DNA of 51,668 bases from contig CAADYQ010000151.1 in the NCBI GenBank assembly GCA_900753295.1, positions 1-51,668 of the forward strand, in the 5' to 3' direction. Positions 8,717 to 15,528 of this stretch are shown piece after piece. The position numbers and the translations under genes are program-made. A model generated the notes under the pieces. It was not told the origin of the DNA and did not search any database. It worked only from the letters and a program-made list of their open reading frames with translations. The stretch is from Clostridia bacterium (GTDB taxonomy: Bacteria; Bacillota; Clostridia; Oscillospirales; CAG-272). Positions within the stretch are counted from its first letter, which is position 1, and every line of letters begins with the position of its first letter.

Positions 8717-8743
8717 CACATCCGATCCCGGGTGTGTTTTTTG
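8717..8743 (+). terminator. Leader terminator 1
   Basis: Stem CACATCC (8717-8723) / GGGTGTG (8730-8736), one G-T wobble, loop GATCCC, then TTTTTT. It lies 24 nt after the leader stop codon and can be broken by pairing with leader codons 6-9. Confidence 0.75.
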
Positions 8744-8784
8744 TTTGTCCGAACGTTTTTTCGCGGCAAACATGCTTCTTTAAG

Positions 8785-8805
8785 CACCCGTCGGGGTGTT
8801 TTTTG
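8785..8805 (+). terminator. Leader terminator 2
   Basis: Stem CACCC (8785-8789) / GGGTG (8794-8798), loop GTCG, followed by TTTTTTGTTTTT. It is short but GC-rich with a strong U-run, in tandem with terminator 1. A GCTT/AAGC pairing just upstream may compete with it. Confidence 0.65.
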
Positions 8806-8864
8806 TTTTTCACGGGATGTCCCGGAATATAAATGTTCAGCATACGGAAAGGAGAATTTTTATT

Positions 8865-8957
8865 ATGAACACAAGCGCGACCACAGCACTTTTTTACAAC
8901 GAAACAGGAGATGCACATGAAGAGATTAAAAAACAAATTATTATCCATGGAGTCTGA
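8865..8957 (+). CDS. Small frame (30 aa) overlapping the ATPase start
   Basis: An ATG at 8865 follows a strong ribosome site (GGAAAGGAG, 8846-8854) and opens a 30-codon frame ending at TGA 8955-8957. It overlaps the first 41 bases of the ATPase frame. Its ribosome site directly follows the 3' arm (8835-8845) of the long-range pairing, so translation here could depend on leader folding. Ribosomes finishing or crossing this frame would help initiation at 8917. Its product may matter less than the act of translating it. A frameshift fusion with the ATPase is possible but not supported, because the ATPase has its own ribosome site. Confidence 0.5.
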   Translation: MNTSATTALFYNETGDAHEEIKKQIIIHGV

Positions 8958-10725
8958 CACGACAGCATACAATGCTATGTATGAGGGGAGTATATATATC
9001 CAGGACCCGACGCATCCGACGATAGATCCATATGTCGATCACTGTCCGATATACTACAACGAAAGCGTCGGATTCGAAATAACCGCGACACACAAGCTGG
9101 CGCTCGACAAGCCGACGGTGGTGATCGGTATTCCCTGCACCACGCTTGGAATCGATATTCCCGACAAGTCGGTCGAGAGCGCAGAGGCGGACTTCTGTCT
9201 CCGCGCCTTCAAAAAATATATCGACGAGCTGAATGCCGAGCTGTACAACAGAAGCCGCCCCGATAACGAGAACGGCAAATATTATATTTGTGCTCCGGGC
9301 GGCGAGGTGATACGCAGAAATTCAGCCTACTTTGAGCTGCGCCCGCAAAAGGATTACACATACGGTTCGGGATCGACTGTTTATCTGTTCTCCGACGGTA
9401 TCGCCCGTCCGCCCGTCATGTGTCTGTGCCTCCGCATTCAGGTCCAGTTGCCCAAAAAGAAGCTGCGGAAATCATTGCGGATGCTGTGCCGGGACCTGCC
9501 CGATGCGGTAGACCGGTTTATTTCGGACCTCAACGGTCTGGGAGCGGTCGCAGAGCTTGCAAAAAAACAGTCGGCGATCCGCGCATGGCTGAAAAACAGC
9601 GATTATTGTGCTTTTGTGGCGAACGGAAGCATCCTTCCCCGTGCCAAGGGGACCGATCTGCCGATGCCGGACGCGGTTCCGTTCAGGTCTGTGCCGGACG
9701 ATGAGATCGAGATCTTCGGCGTGAGGGGCATGGGGATCAGGCGCGGCGTTACCGTCATTACGGGCGGCGGATATTCGGGAAAATCCACCTTGCTCGATGC
9801 GATATCCGCAGGCATTTATGACCACGCCCTCGGCGACGGCCGCGAGCTTTGCATTACGGACGACAGTGCCGTTACCATATCCGCCGAAGACGGACGAAGC
9901 GTAAAGCACGTCAATATTTCGCCGTTTATCAAGTGGCTGCCAGGCGGCGACACCCGTGATTTCTCCACCGACCACGCCTCCGGCTCGACCTCGCAGGCGG
10001 CGAATATAATGGAGGCGGTCGAATGCAATGCCAAGCTGTTGCTTATCGATGAGGACAGAAGCGCAACGAACTTCATGATACGCGACCGCATGATGAAGGC
10101 GCTGATCGAAAAAGAGCCCATCACGCCCTTCACAGACCGGGTGAACGAGCTTTATAAGACGCGCGGAGTTTCAACGATACTTGTTATAGGAGGAAGCGGA
10201 GAGTATCTTTCCATTGCCGATAAGGTCTACATGATGGAGGATTATCTGATCCGCGATGTGACCGAAAAGTCAAAAGACATATGCCGTTCATGTAATGTGA
10301 CCGCCGCACTGCCCGCGCCCGCCGATTGGCAGCAAAGCAGGACCCTTTATTCCGACCGCTTCACCTCTTATCCGGAGGGCAGCGGTACGGAAAAGCTTGA
10401 GGTCTCGGATATGGGCTTTATAATCATCGGCGACGAGCGGATAGACGTTCGCGGATTTCACGATATCGTTTCTCCGCGTCAGCTCGACACGCTCGGGTTT
10501 ATGCTGAGATATCTGGAGCTGACCAATGCCGACAGAAAAATCGATATCGATAAAAAGATAAACGATATGTATAAGCGTATCGATGAGGAAGGCATCGACT
10601 TTCTCTATTCGACCTTCTTTACAACATGTAAAAGATTCCTCGACCTGACGCGCAAGCAGGAGCTGAAGGCGCTGATAAACCGTATGCGAAGGATCAATAT
10701 GGTAAAAAGCGACCTGGGATCATGA
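8917..10725 (+). CDS. ABC-class ATPase (PF09818/COG3044-like)
   Basis: A 602-residue protein of the predicted 'ATPase of the ABC class' family, whose function is not established. The N-terminal half has the family's IQDPTHPTIDPY-type segment. The nucleotide site is clear: Walker A GGGYSGKST (about 282-290), a signature-like GSTSQAANIME (about 355) and Walker B LLLIDEDRSA (about 373-382). There are no membrane segments, so it is cytosolic. ATG 8917 is preferred to ATG 8911 because CAGGAG sits 6 nt before it. It is a single gene behind an attenuator leader, and direct repeats bracket the locus, suggesting it moved in as a unit. Leaders of this kind are known upstream of ribosome-targeting-antibiotic resistance genes; a similar inducer here is inference. 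Confidence 0.85.
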   Translation: MKRLKNKLLSMESDTTAYNAMYEGSIYIQDPTHPTIDPYVDHCPIYYNESVGFEITATHKLALDKPTVVIGIPCTTLGIDIPDKSVESAEADFCLRAFKKYIDELNAELYNRSRPDNENGKYYICAPGGEVIRRNSAYFELRPQKDYTYGSGSTVYLFSDGIARPPVMCLCLRIQVQLPKKKLRKSLRMLCRDLPDAVDRFISDLNGLGAVAELAKKQSAIRAWLKNSDYCAFVANGSILPRAKGTDLPMPDAVPFRSVPDDEIEIFGVRGMGIRRGVTVITGGGYSGKSTLLDAISAGIYDHALGDGRELCITDDSAVTISAEDGRSVKHVNISPFIKWLPGGDTRDFSTDHASGSTSQAANIMEAVECNAKLLLIDEDRSATNFMIRDRMMKALIEKEPITPFTDRVNELYKTRGVSTILVIGGSGEYLSIADKVYMMEDYLIRDVTEKSKDICRSCNVTAALPAPADWQQSRTLYSDRFTSYPEGSGTEKLEVSDMGFIIIGDERIDVRGFHDIVSPRQLDTLGFMLRYLELTNADRKIDIDKKINDMYKRIDEEGIDFLYSTFFTTCKRFLDLTRKQELKALINRMRRINMVKSDLGS

Positions 10726-10786
10726 GCGCGTCGCCGCGGCTGTCGGTATAAAATAACAGGAAAGCTCGAATCGGATACGATCAGAG

Positions 10787-10814
10787 ATACGGGACAAAAA
10801 ACAAGAAAAATATC
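10787..10814 (+). repeat. Right copy of a direct repeat flanking the ATPase locus
   Basis: Partner of 8410-8439: ATAC, mismatch, GGACAAAAAACAAGA, then AAAATATC. It lies in the gene-free stretch after the ATPase. Confidence 0.7.
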
Positions 10815-10871
10815 TTAGTACCGCGAGACCAATTAAGCCGATGCGGACGGTTATACTGTCCAACACTGCCC

Positions 10872-10900
10872 TTGCCGATCCTTTAAGATTGTGATATAAT
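10872..10900 (+). promoter_or_regulatory. Extended -10 promoter of the membrane protein/XRE operon
   Basis: TTGCCG (10872-10877), 17 bp, then TGA-TATAAT with the hexamer at 10895-10900. Further TATAAT-like runs follow (10911-10919). Confidence 0.6.
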
Positions 10901-10950
10901 AATAATCAGATATAATATAATCAAATCATATGAACGCATGGAGGCGTGGC

Positions 10951-11502
10951 ATGAAAAGAAGCTGCATGAGGACCTTTCTTGACATTTTGTCGGCATCGCT
11001 GATAACAATTATCTTGTATATTGGTCTTTACTTTATTTGGGGTGCGATTGCCCGGGAATCGCAGAACGAAAAACTGTTTCTTATATTGCTTTCAACAATG
11101 ACAAGCATCGTTTACGCCGTAATTTTGTTCTGCATAACAAAGGTGAGAAAAGACCGGGGCGAAAAGGAGTTGCTTGAAGATTACGGTGAAACCCGTGTAT
11201 ATTCGCTGCGCGACGATATACCTACGATGCTGCGTCATGAGCGTATTTGTCTGATCATGCTTGCCGTAGTGACCCTCGCCTGTTTTGCAATGAACAAACT
11301 TGATGTTCTCGTATTTCACGAAAAAACCTTTTCCGCCGTTACATTTATATTTTTTCCCCTGTTCCTTTTCAGCACATGTTTCAATGCCGAAATTATAGGA
11401 TACATCATCGGCGCAATATTGATAGAGACGGCATACATCGCACTTGTTCTCGCATACAGAAGAAAAAAATATATTCACTGGAAGCATCCGTCGGAGAAAT
11501 AA
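10951..11502 (+). CDS. Small multi-pass membrane protein, unknown function
   Basis: A 183-residue protein with about four to five hydrophobic segments (roughly 13-32, 42-62, 98-115, 125-145 and 148-170), a charged loop between the second and third (KVRKDRGEKELLEDYGET), and a basic C-terminus. I do not recognise the family. The ATG at 10951 is chosen over 10930 because GGAGG (10940-10944) precedes it by 6 nt. It is followed after one base by an XRE regulator gene, so the two form an operon. The membrane protein may be the regulated target or a signal-sensing partner. Confidence 0.75.
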   Translation: MKRSCMRTFLDILSASLITIILYIGLYFIWGAIARESQNEKLFLILLSTMTSIVYAVILFCITKVRKDRGEKELLEDYGETRVYSLRDDIPTMLRHERICLIMLAVVTLACFAMNKLDVLVFHEKTFSAVTFIFFPLFLFSTCFNAEIIGYIIGAILIETAYIALVLAYRRKKYIHWKHPSEK

Positions 11503-11503
11503 A

Positions 11504-12547
11504 ATGCAGTTTAGTAGCAAGTTGAAAGAATTAAGAACCAACGCCGGGCTCACGCAGGAAGAGGTCGCCAAACGCCTGTACGTATCCTCGCAGACTGTTT
11601 CAAAGTGGGAACGCGGGCTTCTCACGCCGGACATCAAGCTTCTACCGCGCATAGCAGTGCTTTACCACACATCTATCGACTCGATATTCAGCATGGAATC
11701 CGTGTGGGACGAGGAACACGAAAAAAAGTTGCGTGAGAAAATAAGCCTATTCCATGCAACGGGTAAATATGAGCTTGCCTACGATACCATGCTTGACGAA
11801 ATAGAGCTTCGTCCCGACAAATTTCAGGATTACTGCAACATTATGCTTTATGTTTTGCAGCGAAAAATGTTTGACGAAACACATATCCGCCGTATGCTAC
11901 AGCTTGCCGAATACGCCAATGAATACTGCAAATGCGATGACATACGCAATGAGATATGCAGGCTGATGCTTCAGATATGCAGTTTTTCGGACAGCGCCGA
12001 AATAAGAAAAAGAGCCGTTGGATATTACAAGAAATTACCGCAGCTCAAGCACAGCCGCGAGGTGTATGCCAAGTTTGTAATGGAACCCGCCGAATATTCC
12101 GCTCAGCTAAGAAAAAACATAACATACACGGTCGATCTTGCCGAGTGTGCCATACGCGGACTGATCACCGGAGATATGACTGACGAAGAAAAACTGTTTT
12201 ATTTTAAAAAAGCCGCCGCACTGTTTGAAACAATAAACGATGACAGGTATGCAGGCTTTTACGACATCCCACTTATTTGCGACTACTGCGAGATAGCCCG
12301 GTTGCTTTTATCGCTCGGAGATCATGATGAAGCGGATAAATATGTTGAAAAAATCATTTTCATAATGCAACGGCAGATCGCCCCCGAAGAAACAGTTTCG
12401 CCGCTCATCGACGATCCAATTCCGGAAGGACACACGCACCCGCTCACAAATTGCAAAATGCTTTTGAAAAACATGCTCTCATCACCGACGTTCGCCGAAT
12501 ATCGGGAAAAACTGAAGCGCATTGCAGCCGAGATAGACTCGAAGTGA
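11504..12547 (+). CDS. XRE-family regulator with helical (TPR-like) C-terminus
   Basis: 347 residues. Residues 5-58 are a helix-turn-helix of the XRE/Cro type (LRTNAGLTQEEVAKRLYVSS, then QTVSKWERG). The rest is all-helical, with repeated hydrophobic heptads and segments such as FAACK-free FYFKKAAALFETIN and LLLSLGDHDEADKYVEKI that look like TPR units. Such proteins often sense a peptide or a protein partner through the helical domain. The start is the ATG at 11504 rather than upstream starts, since CGGAG lies about 10 nt before it and it begins one base after the membrane protein's stop (translational coupling). It ends before the hairpin at 12640. Confidence 0.88.
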   Translation: MQFSSKLKELRTNAGLTQEEVAKRLYVSSQTVSKWERGLLTPDIKLLPRIAVLYHTSIDSIFSMESVWDEEHEKKLREKISLFHATGKYELAYDTMLDEIELRPDKFQDYCNIMLYVLQRKMFDETHIRRMLQLAEYANEYCKCDDIRNEICRLMLQICSFSDSAEIRKRAVGYYKKLPQLKHSREVYAKFVMEPAEYSAQLRKNITYTVDLAECAIRGLITGDMTDEEKLFYFKKAAALFETINDDRYAGFYDIPLICDYCEIARLLLSLGDHDEADKYVEKIIFIMQRQIAPEETVSPLIDDPIPEGHTHPLTNCKMLLKNMLSSPTFAEYREKLKRIAAEIDSK

Positions 12548-12639
12548 GCCGTCGGCAATGATTTTTTGCCATCAGGAAAACCGAAAAAAATATAAAGGAG
12601 CGGGCAAAAAACATCAATACAACATCAATAAAAGCAAAA

Positions 12640-12668
12640 ATGCCGGTATTTCGACCGGCATTTTTTTC
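12640..12668 (+). terminator. Bidirectional terminator
   Basis: 8-bp stem ATGCCGGT / ACCGGCAT, loop ATTTCG, then TTTTTTT; AAAAA on the left gives a U-run for the facing cupin transcript. Confidence 0.9.
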
Positions 12669-12703
12669 TGTAACTCGGGACTATCCTAAGCTTTGTCTGT
12701 TAG

Positions 12704-13027
12704 TCAGTATGAGACCACGAGCTGCATTTTGAATTTTTCCTCGCCGTAAACCGCGTGAGGAATGTCCTTGGGCATGATGAGCGTCTCGCCGGCGTTCAGA
12801 ATAAACACCTCGCCGCCGACGGTGAAGCTCCCGGTACCGTCAAGCACCGTGACCATAGCATCGCCCGCCGCCGCGTGCGTGGATATCTCCTCGCCCTTAT
12901 CGAACGAAAAGAGCGTCATGCTGACCTTGTCGTTCTGCACGAGCGTCTTGCTCACGACCTGCCCTGCCTGGTATTCGATCTGATCCGCCAGTGTGATCTT
13001 TTCTTTCTTTGCGATATTCTTGTACAT
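12704..13027 (-). CDS. Small cupin-domain protein
   Basis: 107 residues making a single cupin barrel. Cupin motif 1 is partly kept (STHAAAGDAMVTVLDGTGSFTVGG, with one His and the conserved glycines), and motif 2 is GETLIMPKDIPHAV. With few metal-binding His residues it may bind metal weakly or act as a ligand-binding or sugar-isomerase-like fold. Proteins of this size are common in anaerobes and mostly uncharacterised. GGAG lies 8 nt before the ATG. It lies 44 bp after the S24 repressor gene in the same direction and may share its transcript. Confidence 0.85.
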   Translation of the reverse strand: MYKNIAKKEKITLADQIEYQAGQVVSKTLVQNDKVSMTLFSFDKGEEISTHAAAGDAMVTVLDGTGSFTVGGEVFILNAGETLIMPKDIPHAVYGEEKFKMQLVVSY

Positions 13028-13071
13028 TTTAACGTCTCCGTTTTTTGTTTATTTGTGGCAACGACCGACCG

Positions 13072-13872
13072 TCAACGCTTTCTCAAGCGACCGAGCACAC
13101 GCCCCGCACAGGATATCTCGGTAAAGTCCTTGAGCAGGATCCTGCCGTACTCGGGGTTGAGAGAAATGAGACAATCGCCGCCGAATATTTTGAAATAGCC
13201 GTTACCGTCAAGGATATACACGCACGGCTCGCCGACCTCAACGGCATCGCAGCTTTCGACCAGAAGAACATCGCCGTTGTGATATTTCGGCTCCATACTG
13301 TTTCCGCTTATGCGAAGCGCGAAATCCGCGCCATCGGTCTTTTTATCGCGCGGGATGGTTATGCTCTCCGCACTCTCGCCGTCAAGATATTCACCGATAC
13401 CCGCCGACACGGGAAGGTCGTAAAGCGGTATCTCGCGCTTTCCGCCCAGCGCTCCGGTCGCCTCACCGTAGCGGCGGCGTACCGTTCCGCGGTTACGGAT
13501 GATACCCGCATCCGCCGCAACGCCGCCGTAAACCGAACGGCTTATGCGCTCATTTTCCTTGCCGAGCACAAGCACGACCAGCTCCTTGCCGTACTGGTCG
13601 AGGCGGCGGTAATCCTCTATGAATTTTATTTCTCCCGGCGTGAGCGTATAGTTGTTCGTGTTCTCGGGCTGACCGCTGATGATATAGTCAAGCGAACAGT
13701 CAAGCGCGTTGCACACTGATATTATATTGGAAAGCTTCACCGAATCCGATATCCCCGCAAGAAATTTGCTGAGCGTACCGAGCGGTATCCCGGTCATCCG
13801 TGAAAGCTGTTCGTTGGTGATCTTTTTTTCGGATTTGAGCTTTTTTATCCGTTCAAGATAGTTTTCTTCCAT
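13072..13872 (-). CDS. XRE/S24 repressor (LexA/CI-like)
   Basis: 266 residues in two domains. Residues about 5-60 form an XRE helix-turn-helix (KKITNEQLSRMTGIPLGTLS). The C-terminal half is an S24 peptidase-like domain, with SGNSMEP carrying the nucleophilic Ser (about 190) and GYFKIF carrying the general-base Lys (about 228). An Ala-Gly pair in VSAGIGEYLD (about 157-158) sits where LexA and CI cut themselves. So autocleavage-driven derepression under DNA damage or a similar signal is plausible. The upstream TTG is too close to GGAGG to serve, so the ATG at 13872 is used. It is divergent from a small membrane protein gene across a shared control region. Confidence 0.9.
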   Translation of the reverse strand: MEENYLERIKKLKSEKKITNEQLSRMTGIPLGTLSKFLAGISDSVKLSNIISVCNALDCSLDYIISGQPENTNNYTLTPGEIKFIEDYRRLDQYGKELVVLVLGKENERISRSVYGGVAADAGIIRNRGTVRRRYGEATGALGGKREIPLYDLPVSAGIGEYLDGESAESITIPRDKKTDGADFALRISGNSMEPKYHNGDVLLVESCDAVEVGEPCVYILDGNGYFKIFGGDCLISLNPEYGRILLKDFTEISCAGRVLGRLRKR

Positions 13873-13915
13873 AATCGAAATCAAACCTCCGCGTTATTTA
13901 TCTTTTTACGGTCTT

Positions 13916-13944
13916 ATTATAGCACACAAATTCCGTTTTGTAAA
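13916..13944 (-). promoter_or_regulatory. Promoter of the S24 repressor gene
   Basis: On the minus strand TTTACA (13939-13944), 17 bp, TATAAT (13916-13921). The repeat TTCCGTTTT (plus-strand reading) lies in its spacer at 13931-13939 and again at 13963-13971, so it may be an autoregulatory site. Confidence 0.75.
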
Positions 13945-13984
13945 TACCTTTTCAAAAAAAATTTCCGTTTTTGATATTTTCCTA

Positions 13985-14013
13985 TTGACAAACACGTGCG
14001 TGTATGCTATAAT
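13985..14013 (+). promoter_or_regulatory. Consensus promoter with palindrome in the spacer
   Basis: TTGACA (13985-13990), 17 bp, TATAAT (14008-14013): a full consensus promoter for the small membrane protein. The spacer holds the palindrome ACACG-TG-CGTGT (13992-14003), well placed for a repressor to block RNA polymerase. The divergent S24 repressor is the obvious candidate. Confidence 0.8.
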
Positions 14014-14055
14014 ACACTCAGAAAAATTCCATTTCAAGAACTACGGAGTGCAGCC

Positions 14056-14367
14056 ATGAACAAGTGCTTTAACGACTTTCCCCAGTACAAAAACCGCAGA
14101 TACGTCACGTCATACCCGTGCCGCACGCGCTCTCGCGGCATCGTGCGTCCGCTCATCGAACGCGCTCTCGACATCTGCGAAAATATCGTCGAAGTATTTG
14201 AACGCTCGACTGTCAGACTCATCCTTAAAATATTTTCCCTTACCGCGCTTTTCATCGGCTTCTTCTTTCTTGTTGCCGCGATAGAAGCCGGAAGCGTTTC
14301 CTTCCTCCGCGCGCTTTTCTCATCGGTCGGTATCGTTGCAGGCTTCGCCGCGGCGATGCGGCTCTGA
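14056..14367 (+). CDS. Small membrane protein under likely S24 control
   Basis: 103 residues: a basic, Tyr/Arg-rich N-terminus (about 1-35), an amphipathic stretch (IVRPLIERALDICENIVEVF), and two C-terminal hydrophobic segments (about 58-78 and 84-101). I recognise no family. The start is ATG 14056, with CGGAG 7 nt upstream. Its promoter is full consensus with an embedded palindrome, so it should be silent when repressed and strong when induced. Its size, membrane location and damage-type repressor resemble SOS-induced small membrane division inhibitors in logic, not visibly in sequence; that role is inference. Confidence 0.75.
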   Translation: MNKCFNDFPQYKNRRYVTSYPCRTRSRGIVRPLIERALDICENIVEVFERSTVRLILKIFSLTALFIGFFFLVAAIEAGSVSFLRALFSSVGIVAGFAAAMRL

Positions 14368-14379
14368 CGCCTCTCGGAT

Positions 14380-15483
14380 TCAAGCGCTTTTCTTCATAAG
14401 TTTTATAACGGCGTCCGCGAGTATACGCGCGGACTTGGTTCCGCGTGAAGATTTTTCGGCTGAATCGAAGGTCACATGCAGCGACATGACCGGCAGATCC
14501 TGGTTATAGATGCCGCGTGTTACGGTCACGCTTCCGCTGTATGTATCAAGTCCGCGGTTGATAAGCGCGGCAAGCGCGGTATTCATCCGCCACATATCGT
14601 CTGCGCCTCCGCCGACTGTTATACCCGGCACCGCTCCGGTATGAAGATCGACGATAAGTCCTATATCCGGCTCGGAGGCAAGCATTTTCTCTATTTCCGC
14701 ACGTGCGCGTGAATACGCGCCGAGGCGTCCCGATATTTCCGGTATCCCGTCGCACGTCAGCACATCGATCCCCACGGCTCCGATAGCCTGACAGAATGCC
14801 TGGACAGCATCGGCGACCGTACCCGTGTCGGCAAAGCCTTCGCACGGATGTGCCGCCAATACGAGTACCTTTTTGCCGCGAAGCTCCGCTATGACCGCGG
14901 CACCAAGCTCATCAGCCAGCATGTCAAGGTCGATATCATGCTCCGTATCGTTTATGAGCTGTGCGCTACCGCCACCGATCGGCTCCACAGGTCGTGTGTT
15001 CTCGGTGACGGAAGGCGATGTTTCGTCGCGTCCGGTGTCTGAGGCTGCTTCGGTCCCACTTCCATCCGGCTCGACGTTGCCGGTCTCTTCCGCGCGGTCG
15101 GTGACATCCGCGCCGACCTGTCCCGCGTCCGTCACAGATGTGTCTTCCCCGGCTTGGCTTTGCTTTCCGAATATCATATTTCCGGCAAAACCGCCCATCG
15201 CTTCGCGCGGGCTGTTGCCGAGCGACGATGCAACGCCGCAGAACAATGCTGTGAACGATGCCGTGAGGAACAGCACCGTGAATATTAGATACAGAAGCGA
15301 GCCGGTGCCGGCGCGGCTGTCGCTCAAATGCTCGTATTTCACCGGAAGAATCGTTTTTTTAGTGCGTCTACTTTTTTTGACGCGCATATCACCAAAGACA
15401 TCCACTCTTTCCTTCCGAATAAAATTTTCGTTCTCCGCAAAGCCGTTCTCTCCGCAATTCTTATCATATCCGTTGTCTTTCAT
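14380..15483 (-). CDS. SpoIIP-like sporulation cell-wall hydrolase
   Basis: 367 residues: a cytoplasmic charged N-terminus, one membrane span (about 64-88, LYLIFTVLFLTASFTALFC), a low-complexity Thr/Glu/Asp linker, and a C-terminal amidase/endopeptidase-like domain. SpoIIP cuts septal peptidoglycan during engulfment in spore formation. Retained features are VLVLAAHPCEGF (the usual HTHxxE region), YSRARAEIEKML, IVDLHTGAV (second His), and a late NQDLPVMSLH. It is divergent: the usual catalytic Glu near the C-terminus is not evident. Gene order gpr then spoIIP, as in other Firmicutes, supports the call. GGAGG precedes the ATG by 8 nt. Confidence 0.75.
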   Translation of the reverse strand: MKDNGYDKNCGENGFAENENFIRKERVDVFGDMRVKKSRRTKKTILPVKYEHLSDSRAGTGSLLYLIFTVLFLTASFTALFCGVASSLGNSPREAMGGFAGNMIFGKQSQAGEDTSVTDAGQVGADVTDRAEETGNVEPDGSGTEAASDTGRDETSPSVTENTRPVEPIGGGSAQLINDTEHDIDLDMLADELGAAVIAELRGKKVLVLAAHPCEGFADTGTVADAVQAFCQAIGAVGIDVLTCDGIPEISGRLGAYSRARAEIEKMLASEPDIGLIVDLHTGAVPGITVGGGADDMWRMNTALAALINRGLDTYSGSVTVTRGIYNQDLPVMSLHVTFDSAEKSSRGTKSARILADAVIKLMKKSA

Positions 15484-15528
15484 TTCCGCACCTCCGTTTT
15501 TTCAAATGATATGACGGACCGGCGCGTT

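Larger units (their letters stand above)
8658..8845 (+). promoter_or_regulatory. Attenuator with competing RNA pairings
   Basis: Two alternative pairings can be read. First, ATCGGATGT (8658-8666, in the leader frame) pairs over 9 bp with ACATCCGAT (8718-8726), the left arm and loop of terminator 1, and would act as an antiterminator. Second, GTATGCTGAAC (8684-8694) pairs over 11 bp with GTTCAGCATAC (8835-8845), looping out both terminators. Ribosomes on the leader frame would decide which forms. A ribosome held at the start codon would leave 8658-8666 free, whereas one reaching the stop codon would cover it. This mechanism is inferred from complementarity only. Confidence 0.6.

Noticed and set aside
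8865..9000. Programmed frameshift joining the 30-aa frame to the ATPase
   Set aside because: No slippery sequence was seen, and the ATPase has its own well-spaced ribosome site and start at 8917.
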